DNA of 40,783 nucleotides from Phycisphaerales bacterium (GCA_007694925.1 REET01000158.1:1-40783), one strand, 5' to 3'. Shown: positions 1-9,715, numbered from the stretch's first letter. The notes: generated from the letters alone by a model not told the origin. A program made the numbers and translations.

Positions 1-17
1 GGAATGGGTTCAGTTTT

Positions 18-251
18 CGCCCCGAAGGGGCGCAGGGTTGTAGCCACGGGTGGAAGTGTGCGCAGCACACTGGAACCCGTGGAAAGCTCGCGAAATATGG
101 GTCCGCCCTGAAGGGGCGGAGGAGGAGTTCGACACGAGGCACGCTGCGGTTCCTTCGCCCCTTCAGGGCGAAATCGTAACATGACACTTTCCACGGGTTG
201 CGCTCGTCCGACGCTGCGCGTCGGCCTGCGCTCCACCCGTGGCTACAACCC
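18..251. repeat. Nested imperfect palindrome (REP/MITE-like repeat element)
   Basis: Three nested perfect inverted repeats: GGGTTGTAGCCACGGGTGGA (35-54) / TCCACCCGTGGCTACAACCC (232-251); AACCCGTGGAAAG (74-86) / CTTTCCACGGGTT (187-199); CGCCCTGAAGGGGCG (104-118) / CGCCCCTTCAGGGCG (156-170). A small CGCCCCGAAGGGGCG hairpin lies at 18-32. No credible CDS. Confidence 0.8.
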
Positions 252-388
252 ATCGCTCGGAGCGACAGAAGGTGTCGCGCCAGGGCATGCTCGGGCTCGT
301 GGGCCGATCGTCTGGTCTTGAGCAGCGGGATCAACCGACTCCCGTGCCACGAGTGTCTGTGTGCTCGCTTGAGGACTTACCATCCGCC

Positions 389-805
389 ATGGCCGAATTT
401 ACAACATCCCTCCGCGTCCGCTACTGCGAGTGCGATCCGATGGGCGTCGCCCACCACGGCAGTTTCCCCGCGTGGCTCGAAGAGGCCCGCACCGAGATGC
501 TCCGGGGGCAGGGGCGCACCTACGCCCAGATGGAGGCCGACGGGCTGTTTCTCGTTGTCACCAAGCTGGAGCTGCAGTACCGGCGGCCCGCCCGCTACGA
601 CGATGTGCTCGACATCCGCGTGAAGCTCGCCTCGACGACGCGCGTCAAGCTCGTGCACGACTACGCCGTGATCCTCAAGGAACGCTCGCTGACGGAGAAC
701 TCGCCCAGCGTAAAAGGCGATGTGCTGGTGACGGGTTCGACGACGCTCGCCTGCGTCGGCCGCGACGGCAAGCTGACTGCTCTGCCCGAATGGCTGCAGG
801 GCTAG
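389..805 (+). CDS. Acyl-CoA thioesterase (YbgC/4-hydroxybenzoyl-CoA thioesterase, hotdog fold)
   Basis: MAEFTTSLRVRYCECDPMGVAHHGSFPAWLEEARTEMLR matches the YbgC-type D-x-G-x-x-x-H active-site region; ATG at 389 preferred over the longer ORF. Confidence 0.88.
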   Translation: MAEFTTSLRVRYCECDPMGVAHHGSFPAWLEEARTEMLRGQGRTYAQMEADGLFLVVTKLELQYRRPARYDDVLDIRVKLASTTRVKLVHDYAVILKERSLTENSPSVKGDVLVTGSTTLACVGRDGKLTALPEWLQG

Positions 806-2187
806 CCCAACTGCTGGATCGCCCCGTCGACATCCTTGACGCGTTCCAGCACGATCCCCGGCACGGGCTCTGGCTCCATGCCGGCCTTGGGGATGATCGC
901 CCGCTTGTACCCGAGCCTCGCGGCTTCGCGCAGGCGTTGTTCCAAGTGCCCCACCGGGCGCAGCTCGCCCGCCAGCCCGACCTCGCCGATCACGCACGAG
1001 GCGGGTTCGAGGGCTCGGCGGAGGTGGGCCCCGGCGATGGCGAGGAGCAGGGCGAGGTCGGCCGCGGGCTCGGCGACGCGTACGCCCCCGACCGCCTGGG
1101 TGAAGATGTCGCGGTCGGCGAGGCGCAGCTCGGCGTGCTGTTCGAGCACCGCGATGAGCACGGCGAGGCGGTTGGAGTCCAGGCCGCTGGCCTTGCGTTT
1201 GGCGGCTCCGAGGAAGCCGGTGGCGGTGAGGGCCTGGATCTCGACGAGCAGGCAACGAGACCCGTGCATCACCGGGCAGGCGACGGTGCCCGGGCGGGGC
1301 TCTGCCGAGGAGCTTGCGGGTGAGGCGAGGCCCTCGGGCGCTTCGCGCAGGCCTCTGCCGGTCATCTCGAAGAGGCCGATTTCGAGTGTGGCGCCGAAGC
1401 GGTTTTTGACCGCTCGCACAACGCGGTGGGCGTGGGCCCGGTCGCCCTCGAAGTTGACGACGGCGTCGACGAGGTGTTCGAGCAGGCGGGGCCCGGCGAG
1501 GCGGCCGTCCTTGGTCACATGCCCGACGAGCACCAGCGCGATCCCCGAGGCCTTGGCGAGGGCGACAAGCTCGCCGGCGCAGCGCCGGAGCTGCGTGATC
1601 GAGCCGGGCGGGGCGTCGAGGTCGCCCTTGTAGACCATCTGCACCGAGTCGATGACGATCGCGCGGGGCGAGGTCTTGCGAGCCTGTTCGGCGATGCGCG
1701 AGAGGTTGGTGTCGCTGAGCACGAGCAGCCCGGCGCGGGTGTCGAGCCCGAGGCGCTCGGCGCGGAGTCGCACCTGCTCGGCCGATTCCTCGCTGGAGAC
1801 ATACAGCACGGGCGTGCGCTCGCCCGCGAGCGCCCCGGCCGCCTGGAGCAGGAGTGTTGATTTTCCGATGCCCGGCTCACCCCCCAAGAGGACGGTCGAG
1901 CCGGGCACCAGCCCGCCCCCGAGCACCCTGTCAAGCTCGCCGATGCCGGTCGCCATGCGCGGGGTGGGGGGCGCGTCGGCGCCGACCTCGGCGATGGGGC
2001 GGGCCTCGGGGGCGGCGATCGCCTCGGTCCAGGCCCGGGCTTCCTCGTGGGGGTCGGCGGACGCCCCTTTGGAGACGGTCTGTTCCTCAAGGCTGTCCCA
2101 GGTCCCGCAGTCGGGGCATTTGCCGATCCAGCGGTGCTGGACCGACCCGCAGGATGCGCAGATATAGACCTTTCTCGCCTTGGCCAT
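802..2187 (-). CDS. radA: DNA repair protein RadA
   Basis: N-terminal zinc motif CASCGSVQHRWIGKCPDCGTW, Walker A GGEPGIGKSTLL, RadA KNRFG motif, C-terminal Lon-like domain. Confidence 0.96.
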   Translation of the reverse strand: MAKARKVYICASCGSVQHRWIGKCPDCGTWDSLEEQTVSKGASADPHEEARAWTEAIAAPEARPIAEVGADAPPTPRMATGIGELDRVLGGGLVPGSTVLLGGEPGIGKSTLLLQAAGALAGERTPVLYVSSEESAEQVRLRAERLGLDTRAGLLVLSDTNLSRIAEQARKTSPRAIVIDSVQMVYKGDLDAPPGSITQLRRCAGELVALAKASGIALVLVGHVTKDGRLAGPRLLEHLVDAVVNFEGDRAHAHRVVRAVKNRFGATLEIGLFEMTGRGLREAPEGLASPASSSAEPRPGTVACPVMHGSRCLLVEIQALTATGFLGAAKRKASGLDSNRLAVLIAVLEQHAELRLADRDIFTQAVGGVRVAEPAADLALLLAIAGAHLRRALEPASCVIGEVGLAGELRPVGHLEQRLREAARLGYKRAIIPKAGMEPEPVPGIVLERVKDVDGAIQQLG

Positions 2188-2237
2188 GGACCCGTTGCCT
2201 CCGCGTCACCCCCGCCGGGGGCCGATACCATCTTCCG

Positions 2238-5200
2238 ATGGCGGACGCGGACGATATCGCCGGCGGCGGGGGGAGCAAGCGTCCGGGCGAGCCCGGTCCG
2301 CCGAAGGGTGACCCTCCGCGCGGGCTGCTGCGGCGGAGGGGGCCGCTGCGCAGGACGATCTTCATCTGCATCCTGACGATCTGCGTGCTGCTGGGGGCGG
2401 TGTTCGTCTCGACGCGTGGGCCGATCGCGGCGAAGATCGCCGAGTCTCGGATCCGCGCGGCGCTGAATGTTGATGTGAAGGTCGATCGGGCGCGCATCGG
2501 GCTCGATGGGGCCGTGCATATGGTCGGTGTGACGCTGAGCGTGCCGGGGCACGCCGGGATCGCCGCGGATTTTCTCGAGGTGCCGCGGATCAGCGCGAGG
2601 ATCGGCGCCGGGCGGCTGACCTCGATGGACCTGTACGACCCGGTGGTCCGGATCAGCGAGTCGCTTGTCAACGGGACGCTGAACATCGAGTCGGTCCCCG
2701 TGCCGACACGCCGCGGGACGCCCGGCGTGTTCGAGATCCCGAGCGTCCGTGTGCACGGCGTGATGATCGAACTCGGCGAGCACGACGCGACACGCTACCG
2801 CTCGCTGGCGCGCGTGCTCGCGGATGGCGAGCTCACACGCGCCCCCGACGAGGGGTACACGATCTCGCTCATCGAGCGGGCGGGGGGGCGTTTGAGCCCG
2901 CTCCGCTTCGACGGGACCATCGTCGCCGAAGAACTGGAGATCCGGACCAGCTCGATCGACCTCTCGCGTTGGCCCGCGTCGTCGATGCCGCCCTCGATCC
3001 GCGGCGCGATGGAGCTGCTCTCGCTGGACGGCGTCGTGGACTCGGCGGAGTTCACCCTGACGCGTGAGGCCGGGCCGAACCTCAAGGCGAGCGTGGCGCG
3101 CGTGGGCGTGACGCTCCCGTTCGCGGCGACAGAGGGCGGGCCGTTGATCCGCATGCGCGATGTCAACGGGCGGATCGAGCTGCGCCCGCGCGGGGTGGAG
3201 GCGACGCTCGACGGGCTCTTTGAGGACCTGCGCTACACCGTCACGCTCAACTACGAAGGGATCGACGCCAACGCCCCGTTCCAGGCCGAGATGAGGGCGA
3301 CAAACTTCCGGCTCGAATCGCGTCCGGCGCTCCTCCCGTTCGTCCCGAGGCTGGTCGTCGAGCGGCTGGAGCTTTTCTCGAACCCGACGGCGGACCTCGA
3401 CGCGACGGTGACCATCCAGAGGCGGGTGGACGATCTGGGCGTGATCGGCCCGGTCGAGGTGGGCGGGTGGCTGCAGGTCCGCAACGGGACGGCGAGCTTC
3501 CGCGACTTCCCTTATCCGTTCGAGCGGATGGAGGGGATCGTGCTCTTTGACAGCGACCGCATCGAGATCCGCAGGCTCTCGGGGCGGTCGGCGAGCGGGG
3601 CGACGATGTTCGCCTCGGGGGTCATCGGCCCGCCGACGGACAGTGCGGAGGTGGACATCCGTGTCGAGGTCGAGCACGCGCCGCTGGACGACCTGATGAA
3701 GGAGGCGTTGGGAACGCGTGGCGACATCGTCTCGCAGCTCATCGATGACGAGCACGAGGCGGAGCTTCGCGCCAGGGGCCTGCTGGGCGAGGGCGAGGCG
3801 GCGTTCAGCACCGGGGGGGTCAGCGATATCGAGGTACGGGTGCGGCGCGAGCTCGGAAAGGAGTCGATCTGGACCACCGAGGTCAAGGTTCGGTTCGACG
3901 AGCTCCGGCTTGTGCCGCGTGCGTTCCCCATCCCGTTGATCGCCCGGGGCGTGCTGATCGATGTCTACAACAACGACGCACGCGTGACCGGCGAGCACTT
4001 TTCGAGCCTTGCGGGTGGGGATGCGCAGATCGCGATCGACCTGGATCTTTCCGATGGCGGCGCGTCGCCCGATGTCCGCGTGGGGGCGAGGGAGGTCCCG
4101 GCGGGGCCTTTGCTTGAGTACGCGGTGGTCCACTCCGGCGCCGCCCGGCCGGGCGCTGAGGAGGGCGAGCGGGCGGCCCTGGCCCGCCTGCTGCCGGGCA
4201 TGAATCTGCGTGGGCTGGTCGATGCGAGCGTGTCGGTCGGCGAGCGCGACGACGGATCGATCGGCGTCGACGCGTGGATTGATCTGGCCGGGCTCGTCGC
4301 GGAGGTCGGGCGCGCGGGGGCTCTCGCGGGCGTCGTTCTGCGCGAGGTGAACGGCTCGGTGGTCGTGACCGAGACCGACGCGACGGTCGATATCTTCGCC
4401 CGGGCGTTCAAGAACGAGGAGCCGGCGGGCGACCTCGACGCGAAGGCACTGGTCCGATTCCCGCGCGAACTGCCCGAAGCGCTGGTCGAGGCGCAGATGG
4501 ACGCGCGATCGCTCGAGCTTGGCCTGCCCCTCGACAGGGCGGCCCGCGTCTTTTCGCCGGAGGCGGGCGAGGCCCTGGCCGCGGCGATCGAACGCCTGCG
4601 CCCGAGCGGGCGCGCCGATGTGGCGCTGCGTTACCGCTCGGCGGACCCCGACACCCCGGAACTGAGCCTCAGCCGCCCGGAGGATGTCTCGATCCTGACG
4701 CCGTTCGGGCGGGTCGCCTTCAGCGGCGAGCGGGGCACGCTGCGCGTGCTGCCCGGGCAACTCCTCGGGTTCGAGGCTTTCGACGCGACCATCACGCACG
4801 ACGGCGAGATCGCGGCGGAGGTGCGCCTCGACGGGCGCTACCCGATGGGCGATCCCAACGGCGAAAGAGGCGAAGGGGTCAGCGCCCGCATCGCGGAGGC
4901 GAGGGTCGAGTCGGGGCTGTTCCGAGCGATCCTGCAGCGTGTGTTCGGGGCGCGTGCCGCCGAGCTGTACGACGCGCTCGACCCTGCGGGGCGGTTCAAC
5001 GGTCTCTTGCGGATCTCGCCCCCGAGCGATCCGGATGCGGATCCTGTCGTGACTGGTCGTGTCGAGCCGAAGCGGCTGGCGTTCGACCGCGAGGGGCGGC
5101 GGGTGATCCTGACGGAGATCGAAGGGGCGATCGAGCTCTTCGAACGCGGGCTGCGTCTGAGCGGGCTGGCGTTTCAGGGCGTGGGCTGGTCGGGCGAACT

Positions 5201-6437
5201 CGCCGGCGAGGTCCGTGCCGCCGAAGACGGGCCGACGCGCGCCGACGCGCGACTTCGGGTCGACGCCGAGAGCCTTTCGGGGGACCTGCTGGCGGTGGTC
5301 CCGGGGATGCTGCGCGAGAGGATCGACGCGATCGACGGCGTGATCGAGGGGCCGCTCTCGCTGGATCTTCAGGAGTTCGGCGTGGAGCTGGACGGCTCGG
5401 ACAGCCCGCCTTTCAGCGCCGCGGGCACGCTGGAGTTCGACCGCGCCCGGGCCGAGGTCGGCGTTGAGCTGCGCGAGGCGACGGGGCGCCTCGCCTTCGA
5501 GATCCGCGACGAGCGCGACGAACGGGGGAACCGGCGCGAGCGGTTCCAGATCGACGCATTTGCGCCGACGGCCCGTCTGTCTGGGATCGGGACCAGGAAC
5601 ATCAGCGCGCAGATCGTTTCGGGCTCGCGGCCGGGCTCGATCCGTCTGGAGCGGTTTTCGGCCGACTGTCATGGCGGGCGCATCGGTGCCGACGCGTTGA
5701 TCGAGACCTCCGATGGCGGAAGGCGGGCCTACACCGCCAGCATCCGCCTTTCGGATGTCCGCCTGGCGCCGGTGCTCGCGGATCTGGGGGCTGTCGGCGA
5801 GCCGCCCGAGAGCCTGACAGCGCAGCTCGGCGATCCGCCCGATGGCTCGCGCGGGCTGATCAGCGCGGAGCTTTCGCTCGGGGGCTGGGTCGGGACGACG
5901 CGGGGCAGGCGGGGTCGCGGGGTCGCCCAGGTCGGCGCCGGGCCCGTGCTCGAACTCCCGCTGCTGGGGCGCCTCATCGAGGTCAGCAACCTCCAGCTCC
6001 CAAGGTCCGGACGCTTCGACCTGGCGATCCTCGGCTTCTTCGTTGAGAACGACCGTGTCACCTTCGACGAGCTCTCGATCTTCACCGAGACGGTCGAAGT
6101 CTTCGGTTACGGCACGATGGACTGGCCGACCCGTGAGCTCGACCTCCGTCTCGCCTCGCGAGCTGTCCGCCCTATCCCGCTGTTGAGCCCGATCGTCGAG
6201 CAGTTCCGCGACGAGCTGATCGTGGCGCGCGTGGTCGGGCCGGTGGATTCGACGCGGATCGTCACCGAGCCGCTGCCGGGCACGCGGGATCTGATCCGTC
6301 GGCTTCTGGGGCGGGAGCCCAGCGCCGAGGAACGCCGCCTGCTGGACCTCCGAGAGCGGATGGAGCAGAACCGGGCCCTGGCCAGGCGTGTGGGCGACCG
6401 GGCCCGGCGGACCGAATCGTCCGACCCGGACCGATGA
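2238..6437 (+). CDS. Very large AsmA-like / YhdP-TamB-type protein with N-terminal TM anchor
   Basis: About 1399 aa; single N-terminal TM (RTIFICILTICVLLGAVFVS) followed by long beta-rich sequence and an AsmA-like C-terminal region (RFDLAILGFFVENDRVTFDELSIFTETVEVFGYGTMDWPTRELDLRL). Confidence 0.75.
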   Translation: MADADDIAGGGGSKRPGEPGPPKGDPPRGLLRRRGPLRRTIFICILTICVLLGAVFVSTRGPIAAKIAESRIRAALNVDVKVDRARIGLDGAVHMVGVTLSVPGHAGIAADFLEVPRISARIGAGRLTSMDLYDPVVRISESLVNGTLNIESVPVPTRRGTPGVFEIPSVRVHGVMIELGEHDATRYRSLARVLADGELTRAPDEGYTISLIERAGGRLSPLRFDGTIVAEELEIRTSSIDLSRWPASSMPPSIRGAMELLSLDGVVDSAEFTLTREAGPNLKASVARVGVTLPFAATEGGPLIRMRDVNGRIELRPRGVEATLDGLFEDLRYTVTLNYEGIDANAPFQAEMRATNFRLESRPALLPFVPRLVVERLELFSNPTADLDATVTIQRRVDDLGVIGPVEVGGWLQVRNGTASFRDFPYPFERMEGIVLFDSDRIEIRRLSGRSASGATMFASGVIGPPTDSAEVDIRVEVEHAPLDDLMKEALGTRGDIVSQLIDDEHEAELRARGLLGEGEAAFSTGGVSDIEVRVRRELGKESIWTTEVKVRFDELRLVPRAFPIPLIARGVLIDVYNNDARVTGEHFSSLAGGDAQIAIDLDLSDGGASPDVRVGAREVPAGPLLEYAVVHSGAARPGAEEGERAALARLLPGMNLRGLVDASVSVGERDDGSIGVDAWIDLAGLVAEVGRAGALAGVVLREVNGSVVVTETDATVDIFARAFKNEEPAGDLDAKALVRFPRELPEALVEAQMDARSLELGLPLDRAARVFSPEAGEALAAAIERLRPSGRADVALRYRSADPDTPELSLSRPEDVSILTPFGRVAFSGERGTLRVLPGQLLGFEAFDATITHDGEIAAEVRLDGRYPMGDPNGERGEGVSARIAEARVESGLFRAILQRVFGARAAELYDALDPAGRFNGLLRISPPSDPDADPVVTGRVEPKRLAFDREGRRVILTEIEGAIELFERGLRLSGLAFQGVGWSGELAGEVRAAEDGPTRADARLRVDAESLSGDLLAVVPGMLRERIDAIDGVIEGPLSLDLQEFGVELDGSDSPPFSAAGTLEFDRARAEVGVELREATGRLAFEIRDERDERGNRRERFQIDAFAPTARLSGIGTRNISAQIVSGSRPGSIRLERFSADCHGGRIGADALIETSDGGRRAYTASIRLSDVRLAPVLADLGAVGEPPESLTAQLGDPPDGSRGLISAELSLGGWVGTTRGRRGRGVAQVGAGPVLELPLLGRLIEVSNLQLPRSGRFDLAILGFFVENDRVTFDELSIFTETVEVFGYGTMDWPTRELDLRLASRAVRPIPLLSPIVEQFRDELIVARVVGPVDSTRIVTEPLPGTRDLIRRLLGREPSAEERRLLDLRERMEQNRALARRVGDRARRTESSDPDR

Positions 6438-6492
6438 GGCCGCCGGTCGGTCCTCCGACGGTCTCTCGTCGGGCCCCGTACCATCGCGGACA

Positions 6493-7611
6493 ATGAACGA
6501 CAAGCACCACAGACAAGAGCTCGACCCCGCCGCCTCGACCTCGCCCAAGGACGAGACGGCGGCGCCGCCGGAGCGGGCCGAACAGCTCCGGGCCGATTCT
6601 CCCGATATCGCCGAGGTGCTCAACGAGCTGATCTCCCGCGTCGGGGGCGACCCGACGACCTACGACGGGCGGCTTGTTCGTGAGCTGCTGGTGGCCGGCT
6701 TGAAGCTGATCCCAGACGGGCGGGACACGGGCGACCTGAAGCTCATGGCCGCGGCCCTGAAGGAGCTGCGCTACGCCTACCGCGTCTTCGGCCAGTACCC
6801 CGACCGGTACAAGGTGACGATCTTCGGCTCTGCGCGCACGCCCCCCGAACACCCCGACTACAAGGTGGCCGTCGACTTCGGGCGCATGATGGCCGAGAAC
6901 GACTGGATGTGCATCACCGGGGCGGGCGACGGGATCATGAAGGCCGGGCACGAGGGCCCGGGCGTCGAGGCGAGCTTCGGCGTCGCCATCCGCCTGCCCT
7001 TCGAGACCACCGCCAACACCATCATCACCGGCGACCAGAAGCTGATCCACTTCCGCTACTTCTTCACGCGAAAGCTGATGTTCCTGAGCCAGTGCGACGC
7101 CGTCGCCCTTTTCCCCGGGGGCTTCGGCACACTCGACGAGGCCTACGAAACCCTCACCCTCATCCAGACCGGAAAGGCGAGCATGATCCCGATCGTCATG
7201 CTCGAGGGCGAGGGCAACGCGTACTGGGAGCAGTGGCAGGACTTTGTGGAGGAGAAGCTGCTCGCGCGAGGCCTGATCAGCCCCGAAGACGAGTATCTGT
7301 ACTACATCGCCTCGTCGCCCAAGGACGCCGTCGAGCACATCAAGAAGTTCTACCGCAACTACCACTCATCGAGGTATGTGCGCGACGATCTGGTCATCCG
7401 CCTGAAGCGCAGGATCAGGGACGAGGATGTCGACCGGCTGACCGATGAGTTCTCGTCGCTGATCGCGCGGGGCTCGATCGTGCAGCGCGGGCCCTACGAG
7501 GTCGAGGACGACCACCTCGACCTGCCCCGCCTCGCCTTCACCCACACCCGCTACAACTACGGCCTCGTCCGGCGCCTGATCGACCGCATCAACGACTGCG
7601 ACCCCGCGTGA
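6493..7611 (+). CDS. LOG family protein (Rossmann-fold nucleotide-binding)
   Basis: VTIFGSARTPPEHPDY, MCITGAGDGIMKAGHEGP and FPGGFGTLDEAYETLTLIQTGK are LOG/lysine-decarboxylase-like motifs. Confidence 0.9.
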   Translation: MNDKHHRQELDPAASTSPKDETAAPPERAEQLRADSPDIAEVLNELISRVGGDPTTYDGRLVRELLVAGLKLIPDGRDTGDLKLMAAALKELRYAYRVFGQYPDRYKVTIFGSARTPPEHPDYKVAVDFGRMMAENDWMCITGAGDGIMKAGHEGPGVEASFGVAIRLPFETTANTIITGDQKLIHFRYFFTRKLMFLSQCDAVALFPGGFGTLDEAYETLTLIQTGKASMIPIVMLEGEGNAYWEQWQDFVEEKLLARGLISPEDEYLYYIASSPKDAVEHIKKFYRNYHSSRYVRDDLVIRLKRRIRDEDVDRLTDEFSSLIARGSIVQRGPYEVEDDHLDLPRLAFTHTRYNYGLVRRLIDRINDCDPA

Positions 7612-8483
7612 TGCGAGCAGGCGTTCTCCTGGTCCTCTCGATGATCGCGGCGTTCGGGAGCGCGTCTTGCACCCCCCAGCAGTATCGGGCCGACGCTCCC
7701 GACGCGTTGGACACACCGCTCCGGGGCGAGACGGGCGTCGAGGTCCAGATCTGGACGGTCACGCTCGACCCGCAGTTGATGCTCAACGCCCTCGCCGAGG
7801 CGCAGCGGGGCGATGAGGCGATCGCCAACGCCGAGGCGTGGCGGGCCAACGCGTTGCGCGTCTTCCGCGTCGACCGGGGACGCCTGCCAGAGCTCAGGGC
7901 CGCGATGCAGCGGACCGGGTCCGTCGAGCGGAGCTGGATCGCCCCCGACGGCGGGTGGCAGCGGCTGGCCGACTCGGGCTCGTCCCGCGAGCGGTTGATT
8001 CTCCTGGATTCGGGGCCATTGCCCCTTGCCGGCGAGCGTCCGGAGCTCCTGGTGCGGTGCTGGGTCGAGCCGCTGATCGCCGACGGCGGGGTAGGGGGCA
8101 GGATGCGGGTCGAGTTCTTGCCCCGGATCGCCGACGCGGGGCGGGCCCCTGTCGGCTTCAGGGTCGACCGGCCGGGCGAGGACGGGCTCCCGCTGGAGCG
8201 CCTTTCGGCGTCGCTTGCGGCTCTCTCGGGCGAGGCGTTCATCATCGCGCCGTTCGATCCGGATCTGCGTGTCCGGACAGAGGAGGAGGAGCGAACGGGC
8301 GAGGCGGATCAGCCCGTCGGTCCGCCGGCCCCGCCGAGGCCGCCGCACCTGGGCGAAACGGTCCTTCGGACGGGGATTTCCCCTCGGGGGAGCTATCCTC
8401 AGCGCCCCGCGGCGCGGGTGGTCGTGCTCATCCCGTCGATTCCGGAGCACTACTCGCTCCTGGGGCGTCGGGCGGAGCGTTAG
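7611..8483 (+). CDS. Hypothetical lipoprotein
   Basis: MRAGVLLVLSMIAAFGSASC lipobox-type signal peptide; same-strand neighbour of the LOG gene with no gap; no recognisable domain. Confidence 0.7.
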   Translation: MRAGVLLVLSMIAAFGSASCTPQQYRADAPDALDTPLRGETGVEVQIWTVTLDPQLMLNALAEAQRGDEAIANAEAWRANALRVFRVDRGRLPELRAAMQRTGSVERSWIAPDGGWQRLADSGSSRERLILLDSGPLPLAGERPELLVRCWVEPLIADGGVGGRMRVEFLPRIADAGRAPVGFRVDRPGEDGLPLERLSASLAALSGEAFIIAPFDPDLRVRTEEEERTGEADQPVGPPAPPRPPHLGETVLRTGISPRGSYPQRPAARVVVLIPSIPEHYSLLGRRAER

Positions 8484-8534
8484 CGTCCGGCGGACTCCGG
8501 ACTTTGCAGACCGGACGGAGACTCGGGCCGAGCA

Positions 8535-9578
8535 TTGGAACGGACGCAGTTCATCATCGCGGCGATCGGCCTTGCGCTCGGGGGCGCGCTGCTTCCGTTC
8601 TCGCCGGACTGGGCGGCGCTGGTGGTCGGGCTGACGCTGCTGGTGCTCGGGGCGGACTGGCTGGTCGACGGTTCGGCGCGTTTGGCGAGCCGTCTGGGCG
8701 TGAGCCACCTGGTGATCGGTCTGACGGTCGTCGCCTTCGGGACCAGCGCGCCCGAATTGGGCGCCAGCGTGCAGGCGACGCTCAAGGGCGAGGGGGCTCT
8801 GGCGATCGGCAATGTCGTCGGCTCGAACATCGCCAACATCTGTCTGATCCTCGGGCTGACGGCGCTTCTGCGTCCGGTGTCTTGCACGCCGCGCCTGGTA
8901 CGCGAGGATGTGCCCGCCATGATCGGCGTGACGGCGATCGGGATGCTGGCGATCGGGACGGGCGGGGTCGTCGGGCGCATCGAGGGCGTGGTGCTGACCC
9001 TTGGGATCTTCGGCTACACCTTCTGGCTCTACACCCGAGGGCGTCGCGAGGCGTCGAGCGGGCTGGAGGGGACGGTCGCGGCCAAGCTCGTCGAGGCGGT
9101 CGAGCCGCCCAGCGACGCGCCGCCGGAAGGGAAGAGGATCTGGCGCGAGGTGGTGCTCGTCGTCGTCGGGGCCGCGGCCTTGGGCGCGGGGGCGCAGATG
9201 CTCGTCTTCGGGGCGTCGTCGGTGGCCGTCTCGATGGGGGTCTCCGCCAGCGTGATCGGTCTGACGATCGTGGCGTTCGGGACCAGCGTGCCGGAGCTGG
9301 TGACCTGCCTGAACGCGGTGCTGAAGAAGGAGAGCGACATCGCGACGGGGAACATCCTCGGGTCGAATGTCTTCAACATCCTCTCGGTGTTGGGGGTGGC
9401 GTCGCTGGTGCGGCCGATGGATGTCCCGCCAGATATTGTCTCGCGCGACATCTGGGTGATGCTGGCGGCGGCGCTGGTCTGCCTGCCGCTGATGCGAAAA
9501 CGCGTGTCGAGGGTGGGGGGCGGATTTCTGTTCCTGTCGTATCTGTTGTACATGGTGTACCTGGGGCTTAAGGGGTAG
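8535..9578 (+). CDS. Calcium/sodium antiporter (YrbG/CaCA family)
   Basis: Two internal alpha repeats: VIGLTVVAFGTSAPELGAS...GNVVGSNIANI and VIGLTIVAFGTSVPELVTC...GNILGSNVFNI. TTG start assumed. Confidence 0.95.
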   Translation: MERTQFIIAAIGLALGGALLPFSPDWAALVVGLTLLVLGADWLVDGSARLASRLGVSHLVIGLTVVAFGTSAPELGASVQATLKGEGALAIGNVVGSNIANICLILGLTALLRPVSCTPRLVREDVPAMIGVTAIGMLAIGTGGVVGRIEGVVLTLGIFGYTFWLYTRGRREASSGLEGTVAAKLVEAVEPPSDAPPEGKRIWREVVLVVVGAAALGAGAQMLVFGASSVAVSMGVSASVIGLTIVAFGTSVPELVTCLNAVLKKESDIATGNILGSNVFNILSVLGVASLVRPMDVPPDIVSRDIWVMLAAALVCLPLMRKRVSRVGGGFLFLSYLLYMVYLGLKG

Positions 9579-9643
9579 TTATCGCTCCCCGGTGCTTTGC
9601 CCTGATTGCCGGATCCGGGCCATCGCCACTCCAGAACAGGGTT

Positions 9644-9695
9644 GGACGGGGTCTGGGCTGATGATCGAGGCTCGGCAAAGCCGATAGCGGCGTCC
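9644..9695 (+). promoter_or_regulatory. Candidate structured leader element upstream of HD-GYP gene
   Basis: GGACG (9644-9648) / CGTCC (9691-9695) closing stem around a segment containing ATCGA, GGCT and AAAGCCGATA-GCGG; the same word order occurs in the pilM leader (see findings). Confidence 0.35.
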
Positions 9696-9715
9696 GGACA
9701 GAAGGGAGCCGCCAG

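Noticed and set aside
198-623. 141-aa plus-strand ORF over the palindromic repeat
   Set aside because: Starts inside the repeat and reads the thioesterase in the wrong frame; typical artefact of this repeat type.
1515-6623. 1702-aa minus-strand ORF
   Set aside because: Antisense to the AsmA-like gene and out of frame with radA; Arg/Pro/Asp/His-rich composition typical of high-GC3 shadow frames; no domain.
9644-9695. Canonical c-di-GMP-I (GEMM) riboswitch
   Set aside because: AAAGCC is reminiscent of the consensus, but the GGCAAACC strand and GAAA tetraloop helix are missing.
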